DNA of 64,000 bases from Gammaproteobacteria bacterium 45_16_T64 (GCA_002162955.1 MABD01000019.1:1-64000), one strand, 5' to 3'. Counted from the first letter of the stretch, positions 40,588 to 50,772 are shown. The notes: generated by a model not told the origin, from the letters alone. Numbers and translations: made by a program.

Positions 40588-41106
40588 CTAACTCTGCAGC
40601 AGGAAAAATTCTTTTTCGGATATAATATCTTTTGTACTGGCAACTCGATCCAAAAATGTCAGACCAATTAAATGATCATATTCGTGTAAAAAAATCCGCG
40701 CAGGAAAACCCTCTAATGATATCTGTTGGCGCTCCCCCTGCCTATCATAATACACCACATCCACCGACACCGACCTTGTCACCAAGCCTCTGATATTCGG
40801 CACACTCAAACATCCCTCCCAACCAACATCAGTCTCTTCTGATTGTATCACTATCTCTGGATTTAGCATGACAAGAGGGCCTAGCAGCGGCGCATCGGGG
40901 TAACGTTTGTTGGGTTTTGACGCAATTATCAATATTTGCTGTGAAACGGATATTTGTGGTGCCGCTATCCCAACACCTTGCCGCTGATTCATCAGCAGCG
41001 TCATATTGTCGATAGCCTCCGTCAAGGACATAGCCGTAAAATCACACACCGGCTCTGCGTGCCGACGTAAAATAGCATTACCTATTTCAGCAATTTCTGC
41101 TGACAT
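40588..41106 (-). CDS. def: Peptide deformylase family protein
   Basis: Removes the formyl group from N-terminal Met. All three active-site motifs are intact: GVGIAAPQ, EGCLSVP (metal Cys) and HEYDHL (metal His pair). I start at ATG 41106 (MSAEIAEIG), after AAGGAG, giving 172 aa. It is not in the usual def-fmt context but follows an NDH-2-like gene by 10 bp, so it may be a second deformylase beside a main def elsewhere. The symbol therefore denotes the family. Confidence 0.85.
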   Translation of the reverse strand: MSAEIAEIGNAILRRHAEPVCDFTAMSLTEAIDNMTLLMNQRQGVGIAAPQISVSQQILIIASKPNKRYPDAPLLGPLVMLNPEIVIQSEETDVGWEGCLSVPNIRGLVTRSVSVDVVYYDRQGERQQISLEGFPARIFLHEYDHLIGLTFLDRVASTKDIISEKEFFLLQS

Positions 41107-41116
41107 CACACTCTCC

Positions 41117-42349
41117 TTAAGTAAAAAGTTTCGCCCGTGACAACTTACCAACAAGACTTAATGGGTTCAGCGTTGGCAAATAGACCCGGCGCATACTGCG
41201 CTGAAACACATCCAGCGTTTTTACAAAATCCTTCGCATTAGTAGGCGGACTCAACTGCAACAAACCCAGGGTATAAAACATTTCTTTAGCGGCTCCCAAC
41301 ATAGAGGACGACACAGAAAAACCATTAAATACCATAAATGTATCGAGATCACCAAAACTAACCACCTGAGGTTTTGATGCCGGATCGAAGCGTTTTAATG
41401 CCCTACCTGACAACAACCGCTCAACATTGGCGGCAACGAAACGCCCCATATCAATCGCATGATAGGTCTGCTTATTCATTACGCTGGAAATATCGCCAGC
41501 ATCACCGACAACAAATACAGATTCAAAATGTTGACTCTGGAAGGTCTGGGCCACTTGCCCCCATGGCTGCTGTTCTTGACTACTTGAGCCAGGGAAGCCT
41601 AATAACGACGTAGTTGATCCCGCACCTGCCCAAATCGTCAAATCGCTTTCCAATGCCTGACCGTTGTGTAAATAGAGCCCTTCTTTCTCTACAGAGGCAA
41701 CACCACTGCCCATCCGAAAATCCACGTTAAAGTTCGATACTAGGCTTCGCACTGCCTTATCAAGGTTACCCGCGCATTGCGGCAAGACGCTATCACTAGC
41801 ATCCACCATCTGAAACTCCAACTGTGGGCGATGCCGATAAGCCCTTAATGCCTCACCTAGCACTTCGACACCTTCTGTTCCACCACCTACCACAGAAACC
41901 TTTAGGGTCCGATGCCCCAGCGTTGCCCTGCGCATCTTATTCGCAATCTGCTGACAACCCGCCACCGTATTTACGGTATGGGCAAACTCGCCTACACCAG
42001 TGACCGTCGGATATGCACTCCCGACACCCGTTGCGATAACACAAGCATCAAAAGCCAGCATCTCACCGCAATCTAATTGCAACGAAGAGCCACCCACATC
42101 AACGACCTTTTGCTGACAAAAGCGATGGCCCATACGTTCAATAATGCGTTGACGGCTTAGCTTAAGATCCTCCCCTGTCTTTCGCCCCGAGATAATCTCA
42201 TGCAAGTTGGGCAACCACTCAATATAGAGAGCAGGGTCAATGACCGTTACGTCATACTTTGAAGACTTCAGTTGTTGAGCGGCATTTAACCCCGCAAAAC
42301 CCGCACCCACCACACACACTCTGGGCTTGCTGCCCATACCTAAAATCAT
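41117..42349 (-). CDS. FAD-dependent NAD(P)H oxidoreductase, NDH-2-like
   Basis: 410-aa flavoprotein of the pyridine nucleotide-disulfide oxidoreductase fold. N-terminal FAD dinucleotide motif GAGFAGLNAA (about 16-25), a second NAD(P)-binding motif VVGGGTEGVE (about 175-184) and the FAD-contacting VVGDAGDIS (about 285). These fit type II NADH dehydrogenases, which pass electrons to quinone without pumping. No membrane helix is clear; NDH-2 proteins attach through C-terminal amphipathic helices. The start is uncertain (ATG 42349 or 42337). It is likely co-transcribed with the deformylase-like gene. Confidence 0.8.
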   Translation of the reverse strand: MILGMGSKPRVCVVGAGFAGLNAAQQLKSSKYDVTVIDPALYIEWLPNLHEIISGRKTGEDLKLSRQRIIERMGHRFCQQKVVDVGGSSLQLDCGEMLAFDACVIATGVGSAYPTVTGVGEFAHTVNTVAGCQQIANKMRRATLGHRTLKVSVVGGGTEGVEVLGEALRAYRHRPQLEFQMVDASDSVLPQCAGNLDKAVRSLVSNFNVDFRMGSGVASVEKEGLYLHNGQALESDLTIWAGAGSTTSLLGFPGSSSQEQQPWGQVAQTFQSQHFESVFVVGDAGDISSVMNKQTYHAIDMGRFVAANVERLLSGRALKRFDPASKPQVVSFGDLDTFMVFNGFSVSSSMLGAAKEMFYTLGLLQLSPPTNAKDFVKTLDVFQRSMRRVYLPTLNPLSLVGKLSRAKLFT

Positions 42350-42603
42350 TTGCTATAAGTCCTCCAGCAATATGTCGCGTATGATAGTCGCGTAATCCCT
42401 CAGGTCAATTGTCAATTTCCGATAATGCATGAGTGTATTACCACAGTATCGCGCTAACAGACCAAACCGCCATGTTAAGGGGCAATTATTTTACTCGCTT
42501 TACGGCTATCCCTTGTCCACGGTACTATACGCTCCAGAATACACTCTATGTGTTACAGCCTTCCAGATTCCTATATTCAATTCGATTACCCACAGGTTAC
42601 GTT

Positions 42604-43449
42604 ATGCCAGCGCTCTTTGTTAAACACCTTACTGTCATGGATTTTTCATACGTCGATCCCAGCCGAGGTATTTTAGGAGAAAGCTGGATTGTCGATGTTG
42701 TGCTACACGGCGAACTGGACCACCAAGGTATGGTATTCGATTTTGGGCACGTCAAAAAACAAATTAAGCATGCTATCGATGAATCCTATGATCACCGCTT
42801 ATTAGTGCCCAAAGGGTTGTCAAAACTTAGGTCATCGATCGACGATGGAGGCTTAACAATAAGCTGGCAAGACAATCAAGGCAAAGCATACAGGCACCTG
42901 TCTCCGCCGTCTGCCGCGGAACTCATGCCCTGCAAGGAAATCACCGTTACCTCTATCGCGCCGCTAATGGAAACCAGGCTTAAACAACTATTACCCAGTA
43001 ATGTCACCGACATCGCCATCACTCTGCGACCAGAAGCTATCGACGGTGCCTTTTATCACTACAGCCATGGCCTGAAGAAGCACGACGGCAACTGTCAGCG
43101 TATCGCCCACGGCCATCGATCGCGTATCGACATTCAGTTTGATGGCCAACACAGCCCTGACGCAGAAGCCTTCTGGGCCAACCAATGGCAAGATATTTAC
43201 ATCGGTACCAAAGAAGACGTCATAAGTACCCAATCTGACGATGATCAGATCACCTTCGCTTACCAAGCCCCACAGGGCTATTTTGAACTGACGCTCCCAA
43301 GGGACCGGTGCTACCTCATCAGTACCGATTCTACGGTCGAATATTTAGCAGACCACATTGCTAAAGAGACCCAAAAACGTCATCCAGGGCACCAAATAAA
43401 TGTGTGTGCCTATGAAGGAGTGCTCAAAGGGGCCATGGCAAAGGCCTAA
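42604..43449 (+). CDS. 6-carboxytetrahydropterin synthase/PTPS-like protein, two-unit
   Basis: 281-aa protein of the QueD/PTPS (T-fold) group. The motif set of one QueD protein is spread over two units. The N-terminal half has GMVFDF (42-47) and YDHRLL (62-67) but no zinc histidines. The C-terminal half has YSHGLKKH, Cys164 and HGH (169-171), which fit the zinc site and catalytic Cys, and later TVEYLAD (244-250), which fits the substrate-binding Glu region. I start at ATG 42604, with AGG upstream; the longer frame 5' to it is not protein-like. Substrate and pathway (queuosine or another pterin) cannot be told from sequence. Confidence 0.75.
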   Translation: MPALFVKHLTVMDFSYVDPSRGILGESWIVDVVLHGELDHQGMVFDFGHVKKQIKHAIDESYDHRLLVPKGLSKLRSSIDDGGLTISWQDNQGKAYRHLSPPSAAELMPCKEITVTSIAPLMETRLKQLLPSNVTDIAITLRPEAIDGAFYHYSHGLKKHDGNCQRIAHGHRSRIDIQFDGQHSPDAEAFWANQWQDIYIGTKEDVISTQSDDDQITFAYQAPQGYFELTLPRDRCYLISTDSTVEYLADHIAKETQKRHPGHQINVCAYEGVLKGAMAKA

Positions 43450-43551
43450 ACCTACACTCTTTCGGCTCGAGCCCACCATTAACTTACCCATATTGTGCTA
43501 AATCTCTAGTCAACATGACAGCGCTATCAACCGTAATTATTGAGATATCGC

Positions 43552-43580
43552 TTTAGCTAACTGCCGATCCGTTATATCAT
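43552..43580 (+). promoter_or_regulatory. Weak candidate promoter of thrS
   Basis: TTTAGC (43552-43557), a 17-bp spacer and TATCAT (43575-43580), about 80 bp before thrS. The -10 is good and the -35 poor. Confidence 0.3.
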
Positions 43581-43608
43581 TTCGCGTTCGCGCGCCCACA
43601 AAGTAGGC

Positions 43609-43628
43609 AGCACCCTTTAGCACCCTTT
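43609..43628 (+). repeat. Tandem 10-bp repeat in the thrS leader
   Basis: AGCACCCTTT occurs twice back to back (43609-43618 and 43619-43628), about 32 bp before the thrS ATG. Possibly a recent slippage duplication or part of a leader RNA. Confidence 0.6.
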
Positions 43629-43660
43629 AACTTTGGTTTGACATCAATTCAGGAACCACC

Positions 43661-45574
43661 ATGTCCATTGAAATCACCCTGCCGGACGGCAGCGTTAGAA
43701 GCTTTGAAAACCCCATTACCGGCTTGGAATTGGCGGCCGATATTGGCCCCGGCCTTGCTAAGCAGGCCGTTGCAATCGCCATTGACGACGAAATGCTGGA
43801 TCTAAGCACCACATTGGACAAAAACACCGCTGTCAAAATTATTACTCGCAATCAGCCAGAAGCCCTTGAGCTAATCCGGCATGATGCTGCCCACGTAATG
43901 GCGCAGGCAGTACAAGAGCTTTACCCTGAAACGCAAGTCACCATTGGGCCCGCAATTGAAAATGGGTTCTACTATGATTTTTTCCGCGAAGAGTCCTTTA
44001 CCCCAGACGATCTTGAAAAAATCGAAAAGCGCATGCAACAAATCGTTGAGCGTGCAGATGACATCGTACGTGAAGTATGGGATCGCAATGAGGCCATTGC
44101 ATTCTTCGAGGAGAAAGGTGAAAAGTTTAAGGCAGAACTTATTAGCGACCTACCAGAAGACGAAACCATTTCGCTGTATCGACAAGGCGACTTTATCGAT
44201 CTTTGCCGCGGACCTCACCTTCCAAACACCAGCAAACTCGGTAAATTCTTCAAAGTCATGAAACTTGCTGGCGCTTACTGGCGTGGTGATGCAAACAATC
44301 CACAATTGCAACGAATTTACGGCACTGCGTGGCGCGACAAGAAAGAGCTAAAGGCTTACTTGCACCAGCTAGAAGAAGCAGAAAAGCGTGACCACAGAAA
44401 GCTTGGAAAAGAAATGGAACTTTTCCATATGCAAGCCGAAGCGGTAGGTAGTATGTTCTGGCACCCAAAGGGCTGGAAACTGCGTAAGAATCTGCAGCAT
44501 TATATTGGCGAGAAAATGGAACGCGTAGGATACCAAGAAGTTTGCACTCCACAAATGATGGACCGCAAATTGTGGGAAGCTTCTGGGCACTGGGAAAAGT
44601 ACGCCGACGACATGTTCACCTGCTGCGGTGATCATGGCGATATGGCTATCAAACCGATGAATTGCCCTGGCCATGTACAGATATTTAAGCAGGGCCTTAA
44701 GAGCTACCGCGACCTACCTTTGCGCTTAGCGGAGTTCAGCACACTGCACCGCAATGAAGCTCATGGCGCGCTGCACGGACTGATGCGCGCGCGCTCCTTT
44801 GGTCAGGACGATGCCCACATTTTTTGCACCGAAGAGCAAATCAACAAAGAGACAAAAGACTTTATCGATTTCCTTGTGGAAGTGTACAAGGACTTCGGGT
44901 TTGAAGACATCCTGGTTAAATTCTCTGACCGCCCTGACAATCGCGCAGGTAGCGATGAAACCTGGGACAAAGCAGAATCAGCGCTCAAAGAGGCTGTTTC
45001 TTTAGCTGGCCTTGAATATGAAATGAACCCTGGGGAAGGTGCTTTTTATGGGCCCAAATTAGAATTCACGTTGCGCGACGCTATTGGTCGGGATTGGCAA
45101 TGCGGTACACTTCAAGTAGATTTTGTTCTCCCAGAACGCTTAGATGCCGAGTACGTAGGAGCCGACGGTGATCGCCATCGCCCAGTAATGCTGCACCGGG
45201 CTGTGATGGGGTCTCTTGAACGCTTCCTTGGCATGTTGATTGAAAGCACCGCAGGCCACTTACCGCTATGGCTAACCCCGATTCCTGTGGTTATCGCGAC
45301 CATAACCGAAGAAGCCAACCCTTGGGCAGAAGACGTACAGAAACAACTTCAAGCTGCGGGCATTAGAGCGGAGCTCGACCTTAGAAACGAGAAGATTGGA
45401 CGCAAGGTTCGCGAACACAGTAACTCCAAGATCCCTCAAATCTGGGTTGTTGGGAAAAACGAAGCGGAAGAGAAGCAAGTAGCTATCCGTAAGCTTGGCA
45501 GTAAAGCCAATACTGTTACCGATGCAGCAGAAGCTATCGCGCAACTTGTTGCTGATACAACCATGCCGATTTAA
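43661..45574 (+). CDS. thrS: Threonyl-tRNA synthetase
   Basis: Class II tRNA synthetase charging tRNA-Thr. N-terminal TGS domain (about 1-62), editing domain with [10 protein letters not shown] and the CRGPHLP region, then the catalytic core. Zinc ligands are in [13 protein letters not shown] and MLHRAV. The C-terminal anticodon-binding domain starts near [10 protein letters not shown]. 637 aa, close to the E. coli length. AGGA precedes the ATG. It is followed by a strong terminator and cysS, not by infC-rpmI-rplT as in many gammaproteobacteria. Confidence 0.98.
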   Translation: MSIEITLPDGSVRSFENPITGLELAADIGPGLAKQAVAIAIDDEMLDLSTTLDKNTAVKIITRNQPEALELIRHDAAHVMAQAVQELYPETQVTIGPAIENGFYYDFFREESFTPDDLEKIEKRMQQIVERADDIVREVWDRNEAIAFFEEKGEKFKAELISDLPEDETISLYRQGDFIDLCRGPHLPNTSKLGKFFKVMKLAGAYWRGDANNPQLQRIYGTAWRDKKELKAYLHQLEEAEKRDHRKLGKEMELFHMQAEAVGSMFWHPKGWKLRKNLQHYIGEKMERVGYQEVCTPQMMDRKLWEASGHWEKYADDMFTCCGDHGDMAIKPMNCPGHVQIFKQGLKSYRDLPLRLAEFSTLHRNEAHGALHGLMRARSFGQDDAHIFCTEEQINKETKDFIDFLVEVYKDFGFEDILVKFSDRPDNRAGSDETWDKAESALKEAVSLAGLEYEMNPGEGAFYGPKLEFTLRDAIGRDWQCGTLQVDFVLPERLDAEYVGADGDRHRPVMLHRAVMGSLERFLGMLIESTAGHLPLWLTPIPVVIATITEEANPWAEDVQKQLQAAGIRAELDLRNEKIGRKVREHSNSKIPQIWVVGKNEAEEKQVAIRKLGSKANTVTDAAEAIAQLVADTTMPI

Positions 45575-45592
45575 TCACAACATCGGCATAAC

Positions 45593-45630
45593 CATTGAAA
45601 AAGGTCGTTATTTAACGGCCTTTTTCAATG
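45593..45630. terminator. Terminator after thrS
   Basis: A 17-bp stem (45593-45609 with 45614-45630) interrupted by one G-U pair, with a 4-nt loop, an A run on the left and a T run on the right. It ends thrS 19 bp past its stop. Confidence 0.88.
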
Positions 45631-45720
45631 CTATACCTCCTTTGGGTTTGGCTTTTGCTACGCTCAGGGGGGCATACTATTAATCAACCTCCCTATTTCA
45701 CTGAGCGACTGCAACCTCCA

Positions 45721-47112
45721 ATGACCATTAAACTGCACAACACTCTCACACAACAAAAAGACGTCTTTGTTCCGATCAACCCTGACCATATCACTATGTA
45801 TGTCTGCGGCCCCACGGTTTACAACTTCGTCCATATCGGTAACGCCCGCCCGGTAGTCATTTTTGATGTGTTATATCGGTTATTGAGTCGCCACTTCCCC
45901 AAAGTGACTTATGCGCGCAATATTACCGATGTTGACGACAAAATTAATAAAGCCGCCGCCGAAAATAACGAGAGCATAAAGCAACTCAGCTCGCGCTTTG
46001 CTGACGCCTTCCACGAAGACATGGCGCAACTGCACACCCTCACGCCGGACCTTGAACCCAGAGCCACTGACAATATCGACGCCATGATCGAGACCATTCA
46101 GGCATTGATCGAAAAAGGTCACGCCTATGAAGCAGAAGAGCATGTACTCTTTCAGGTATCGACCGACCCTAACTATGGCCAGCTTTCAAACCGCAACCTG
46201 GACGATATGATCGCAGGTAAACGTGTCGAAGTTGAACCCTACAAACGTGCACCCGGCGACTTTGTGTTATGGAAACCATCTACTGACGATTTGCCTGGGT
46301 GGGATAGCCCCTGGGGACGAGGTCGCCCTGGCTGGCACATTGAGTGCTCTGCAATGATCAACAAGCACCTAGGTAAAACTATCGATATTCACTGTGGTGG
46401 CCAGGATCTTATTTTCCCTCACCATGAAAATGAAATCGCCCAGGGCACCTGCTGCCATGATCAGGGCAGTGAGAAATTTGTTAACTATTGGATGCACAAT
46501 GGTTATATCACTATGGACGGCGAAAAAATGGCCAAGTCTGTAGGTAACTTCTTTACCGTCCGTGAACTATTGGAGAAGTTTCCTGGTGAAGTCCTGCGCT
46601 TTGCATTACTCACCGCCCATTACCGGTCGCCGCTGGATTGGTCCGAAGATACGCTCATCCAAGCCAAAGCTAGCCTCGATAGATTATACGGCGCCCTAAG
46701 GAATGCCCCACCCTCAACTACTGACATTTCACACCCAAAGATCGACCAGGTTGAAGTGCACCTCAAAGACGACCTTGCCACACCACAAGCATTGTCTGTC
46801 TTGCATGCCCTTGCCGGCGACATCAATAAGAGCGACGGGGAAGAAAAAGCGCAACTGCAACTTGCCTTACGCCAGGCAGGCGATCACTTAGGGTTACTTT
46901 CTTCAAATTCCGACGACTGGTTCAAATGGCAGGCCGACAGCAGCAATAACGAAGGGCTGTCAGATGGAGACATAGACGCTCTGATTGAAGAACGGCTACA
47001 GGCAAGAACAGATAAGAACTTCGCTCGCTCTGACGAAATCCGTGACGAACTCAAAGAGCAAGGCATTATCTTAGAGGACTCTAAAGACGGCACTCGCTGG
47101 ACTCGCGGATAA
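45721..47112 (+). CDS. cysS: Cysteinyl-tRNA synthetase
   Basis: Class I tRNA synthetase charging tRNA-Cys. Zinc Cys in [13 protein letters not shown] as [13 protein letters not shown] as KMAKSVGNF, and further zinc ligands in the [11 protein letters not shown] / FPHHENE region. I start at ATG 45721 (MTIKLHNTL), which fits the family start and gives 463 aa. Upstream in-frame codons overlap the thrS terminator region and are not coding. The ribosome site is poor. It converges on folE2 over a shared terminator. Confidence 0.97.
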   Translation: MTIKLHNTLTQQKDVFVPINPDHITMYVCGPTVYNFVHIGNARPVVIFDVLYRLLSRHFPKVTYARNITDVDDKINKAAAENNESIKQLSSRFADAFHEDMAQLHTLTPDLEPRATDNIDAMIETIQALIEKGHAYEAEEHVLFQVSTDPNYGQLSNRNLDDMIAGKRVEVEPYKRAPGDFVLWKPSTDDLPGWDSPWGRGRPGWHIECSAMINKHLGKTIDIHCGGQDLIFPHHENEIAQGTCCHDQGSEKFVNYWMHNGYITMDGEKMAKSVGNFFTVRELLEKFPGEVLRFALLTAHYRSPLDWSEDTLIQAKASLDRLYGALRNAPPSTTDISHPKIDQVEVHLKDDLATPQALSVLHALAGDINKSDGEEKAQLQLALRQAGDHLGLLSSNSDDWFKWQADSSNNEGLSDGDIDALIEERLQARTDKNFARSDEIRDELKEQGIILEDSKDGTRWTRG

Positions 47113-47134
47113 CGCCTAGCCAGCAACATTTCGA

Positions 47135-47180
47135 CATCCACAAAAAAGGGCGATAATGATATCGCCCTTTTTTGTGGATG
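47135..47180. terminator. Bidirectional terminator between cysS and folE2
   Basis: A perfect 21-bp inverted repeat (47135-47155 with 47160-47180) has a 4-nt loop, with core GGGCGATA/TATCGCCC flanked by A6 and T6. It serves both converging genes. Confidence 0.93.
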
Positions 47181-47201
47181 CTTACGAATCCGAGTAAGTA
47201 C

Positions 47202-48152
47202 TTAGGGTTGCGGTAGATAACCGCCCTTAATCCCTTTGGTCACGATACTTACCGCATTATGGGCATGCAGACTCTCCAAATGGTTGATTCGAATCCAGAA
47301 ATCAGGATACGGCTCATCATTCAGTGCCTTTTGGATTTTACGCGCTGCATCTTCACAGAACATCAGGTTCTGACCGTTTAAACGAGCAAACTCCTGCTCA
47401 TCTTCACGCTTTACCGCTGTCTGCACAGGCGTCTTCAACGTGCCTTCAACAGTATTAATAATTTCTTCAAGGGCAAAGCTATTCACAGAGCTGTTTAGCT
47501 TAACACGCACCTCCGCCACACTGCGCTGACTGTGAGGCGTCGCCACGATACCTTGTTCCGTACCCAGCCAACCATAAACATCTTCTGCGGCTACTTGACC
47601 GTCTCCGAAGTCCGACTTGAATTGCTGCTGGATCAGCTGACGAGCCAAGGCTGCCGAGCACGGACAAGTTGACGAATAAGGAATTTCACAGCGTAACTCC
47701 AACTCTATCTCGTCACCGCGCTGAGTCGCAATTATACGGGAAGGGTATGCCTTCCAACCGCTAAACTCACTCTTTAACGCCGGCCTGCGAGCAAGGAATT
47801 CAAATCGAAAATCCAAGAATGCCTGATCGCTTAAGCCCTTGTGTGACTCAAGAAAACGCCCCAATACTTCTTTAAGAGAAGCCACTGTAAGTGGTTGGTG
47901 GCATAGCTCGTCCAATAGCAAGTACAGACGAGACATATGTATGCCTTTGGCATCGGGATTAATCAAATTCACATAGGCTTGAGCTTTTGCCACTGCATGT
48001 GCGATACCACCATTTCGGGTGGCAATCTGCAAAGGCACTTCGATTTCGCTCATACCAACCCAATCCAGCACACCAGCTGCTTTGGGTTGTGAAACACTCG
48101 CAATATCGGGCATCGACTTACTGCCCATCGAAGATAGATCCATAAATTTCAT
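47202..48152 (-). CDS. folE2: GTP cyclohydrolase FolE2 (type IB)
   Basis: Converts GTP to dihydroneopterin triphosphate, the entry to folate and to queuosine-type pterins. It belongs to the T-fold GCYH-IB family, which can use metals other than zinc; the metal Cys lies in SSTCPCSAALA. I start at ATG 48152, about 9 nt after GAGGGG, giving 316 aa; ATG 48167 is also in frame. FolE2 genes are often induced by zinc starvation via Zur, but I find no clear Zur box upstream. Instead there is a direct repeat at 48203-48240. Its product could feed the PTPS-like protein at 42.6 kb (inference). Confidence 0.93.
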   Translation of the reverse strand: MKFMDLSSMGSKSMPDIASVSQPKAAGVLDWVGMSEIEVPLQIATRNGGIAHAVAKAQAYVNLINPDAKGIHMSRLYLLLDELCHQPLTVASLKEVLGRFLESHKGLSDQAFLDFRFEFLARRPALKSEFSGWKAYPSRIIATQRGDEIELELRCEIPYSSTCPCSAALARQLIQQQFKSDFGDGQVAAEDVYGWLGTEQGIVATPHSQRSVAEVRVKLNSSVNSFALEEIINTVEGTLKTPVQTAVKREDEQEFARLNGQNLMFCEDAARKIQKALNDEPYPDFWIRINHLESLHAHNAVSIVTKGIKGGYLPQP

Positions 48153-48202
48153 ACACTTACCCCTCATCGGGATATTAAATCAAACGTTTTCGTTGGTACG
48201 TA

Positions 48203-48240
48203 ACACGTAAAAATATCGGTGAAACGTAAAAATGACGGTG
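48203..48240 (-). repeat. 19-bp direct repeat in the folE2 promoter region
   Basis: Two adjacent 19-bp units (48203-48221 and 48222-48240) match at 16 of 19 positions; the core is ACGTAAAAAT...CGGTG. They lie 50-90 bp upstream of the folE2 start. A related AAACGTTTTCG lies next to them at 48182-48192. A 15-bp imperfect-centre palindrome ACTGAAATTTTCAGT follows near 48263. These look like binding sites of a regulator. Confidence 0.5.
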
Positions 48241-48397
48241 GATTGTATAACAAATCACAAAATTACTGAAATTTTCAGTGCAAATTGCTCTCGCGCGCCC
48301 CCTGTTAATTGTCTCAAAATATAAACTTTTGCCTCTCGGCACAAGGGCCAAAAGTGACAAACAGTATCCCAAAACTACTCTCACGCTGGTAACGTCG

Positions 48398-50593
48398 TTA
48401 AAATTCGGCCTTAATCCCTAACGTCAACGAACGCTCAATCTCCGTCTCAGCTTCCGGCTGATCTCCCGGAACCCTCCCCTCATAATGCCCTGGGTCGAAA
48501 ATATTTTTACCAATCAGATACACCTGCATGTCGGGTGACATTGCATAACTGAGCTTGCTATCCACGGTGGTATACTCCTCAACTGGTGCAACGTCATAGA
48601 AATACGGTGCAGTTGTCACATGACGGATAAAAGTGCTCCACTGCCATTGCGGGGTAACTCTCCAATGATTCTGCAAGGCAATCTGTTGAGGGTCATCAAC
48701 ATCTTCCTGGAATTCAAAAAACAACAATTCACCATTCTTCGGGACGACATTTAAATCAAAATACGAATAGGAAAAACGCCAATCAACATCCTGAGACCAG
48801 CGCCAACTTAGGACAAGGTCAGCGCCACTACTGTAGGCATCTGAATATTCTTCGTAATGTAGAATCCGCTCGATATAATCATCCTCTAATCCTGCACCAC
48901 CTTCATAAAGCCGGTATGCCGCAGTAGAGGTCGCAACAATATTCTTATAACGGTGATAATATGCAGACAAATCGACAGCCCATCCGCCTCCTAAACGGGA
49001 GCGTACCCCCCATTCCCAAGCGGTAAGTTCAGTCTGAAAATGATTATCGGTCTCACCTTCTACAACAGAAATAACTGGCACCGTATCGGTCAAATGAGCC
49101 CACACGTAAGCCTCAATCTCAGGAGTTATCCCTACCCGCTGATCATCCCGCAAATATAAAGCCACATCATATAGGGTTTCACCACAAGTGCAGCCTAAAC
49201 GCCAACTAATCCCCCTAGAATCCCTTGTCTGTGCTTGCATCGCTCGGGAATAGGCAAGCCATACAGTCATATCATCACCAGACCAGGCCAACCTAGCAGT
49301 AGGTTGAATAAAAGCCGGCTGATACCGATGCCATTCGTACTTTGCCCCCAACGTTAGCATCCACCTTTCTGCAAAAGCCCATTGATCCTGAGCAAACCCG
49401 CTGAGCAGATAGTCATATTCGCTCTCTGGTGTCGCATACGCGGTATCGGACCCAGAATAATTATCAAGGTAACCGCGATAATTAGCCCCCAAGGTTAGAT
49501 GGTGGTCATTAACCACAAACCGATATTGCCCACTTACATCAAGCTCGCTTTGACGCTCCCGCAAGAAGCGTTCAACATCACGGTCGTAATACTCCGCAAA
49601 TACCTGAACACCCCATTGAGACGCATCGCCAAGATCCTGTTCAATGCGCGAGTTAATGACATAACCGTCCACCTCCATCGTTGTATCCTGAGGGCGATAA
49701 CTAAGTCCTTCAAAGATGTTTTCCTGCCGATAGGTGTCGGTACGATAATAATCAAGATCAACCATCCACTCTAATTGACCAGCCAACACGTGGTCATATC
49801 GAAACCCCACACGACGGGTCCGGCCACTATCATCATATTCATCCGACTGACTAGACTCAGAATATACATGCTCGTCTGCAAACAACCGCCAAGTCGCCCC
49901 CTTATCCGTTGATTTAACGCCACTACCGGTAACTAAAGTACCCTGTTGCTCACGATGGCTACCCTGCAATACCAATTCAGCTCCCTGCTGTATTGCACTC
50001 GACTTGGTAATAATATTAATCACGCCATTTAACGCATTAGAGCCCCAAACAGCACCTCCCGGTCCACGCACCACTTCGATTCTATCAATAATCGATAGCG
50101 GAATATCCCGCTGCTCCCAGTACACACCGGCATAAAGAGGGTTATAAATGGAACGCCCATCGATCATCACAAGTAGGTGCCGAGGGAAAGAGCCATTAAA
50201 CCCCCGAATGGACACATTAAACTGAGTATTATTGATTCGCTGAACATTGAGGCCAGGGATTAAGCGCAGCACTTCGACCAGCGTTGTTACCGGCGCACGC
50301 TGAATGTCTTGTGCGGTAAGTACATAGACCGCTGCAGCCGCTTCAGAAACGGACTCTTGGTGTTTCGACAACGAAGAAATAGACAAAGCCATTAGATCTT
50401 CTAATTCCATGCCTTCGTATGCTTCTTGTTGCTTAAATTGGTCGGGCTCTAACGCACCAGCAGTACCCAACGAACACACGCAAAACCAACAAAAGATCAC
50501 CGCCAGAACAACTCGCCTAGCCAACCTCCACCTTTCAAACATCCCCATACCCCGATCCAGCCGCAACACGACTGCACTTCCAAACCTGCTCAT
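48398..50593 (-). CDS. TonB-dependent outer membrane receptor
   Basis: Outer-membrane gated channel for a ligand I cannot name. A signal peptide (hydrophobic VVLAVIFCWFCVCSLG, cut near AGA-L) precedes a plug domain (about 60-190) with SVSEAAAAVYVLTAQDI, VLRLIPGLNV and VVRGPGGAVWGSNALNGVI. A 22-strand barrel follows, ending in Phe as porins do. The plug is the CirA/BtuB type often seen in receptors that pair with signalling or metal uptake genes. The start is uncertain: ATG 50620, 50593 (AGAG upstream, used here), 50548 or 50542 would all leave an intact signal peptide. Single gene, divergent from the next. Confidence 0.85.
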   Translation of the reverse strand: MSRFGSAVVLRLDRGMGMFERWRLARRVVLAVIFCWFCVCSLGTAGALEPDQFKQQEAYEGMELEDLMALSISSLSKHQESVSEAAAAVYVLTAQDIQRAPVTTLVEVLRLIPGLNVQRINNTQFNVSIRGFNGSFPRHLLVMIDGRSIYNPLYAGVYWEQRDIPLSIIDRIEVVRGPGGAVWGSNALNGVINIITKSSAIQQGAELVLQGSHREQQGTLVTGSGVKSTDKGATWRLFADEHVYSESSQSDEYDDSGRTRRVGFRYDHVLAGQLEWMVDLDYYRTDTYRQENIFEGLSYRPQDTTMEVDGYVINSRIEQDLGDASQWGVQVFAEYYDRDVERFLRERQSELDVSGQYRFVVNDHHLTLGANYRGYLDNYSGSDTAYATPESEYDYLLSGFAQDQWAFAERWMLTLGAKYEWHRYQPAFIQPTARLAWSGDDMTVWLAYSRAMQAQTRDSRGISWRLGCTCGETLYDVALYLRDDQRVGITPEIEAYVWAHLTDTVPVISVVEGETDNHFQTELTAWEWGVRSRLGGGWAVDLSAYYHRYKNIVATSTAAYRLYEGGAGLEDDYIERILHYEEYSDAYSSGADLVLSWRWSQDVDWRFSYSYFDLNVVPKNGELLFFEFQEDVDDPQQIALQNHWRVTPQWQWSTFIRHVTTAPYFYDVAPVEEYTTVDSKLSYAMSPDMQVYLIGKNIFDPGHYEGRVPGDQPEAETEIERSLTLGIKAEF

Positions 50594-50772
50594 TTTTACA
50601 CTCTCTGATTCAGCCTCCATTCTGCTCAGTGAATATTTTATTGACTGTATGGTACCCGATTCACAAACTACAAATCCACGCAGCAGAAAAAAACTCTCTA
50701 TTTAACTTAGGGTGCAGGATGACATCCGAGGCACTACACGGTAGGATTTTGAAAAATCAAAAGGAAGATACC

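Noticed and set aside
48153-48397. Zur box upstream of folE2
   Set aside because: Expected from the family, but no GTTATNNNATAAC-like site is found. The direct repeats there do not match it.
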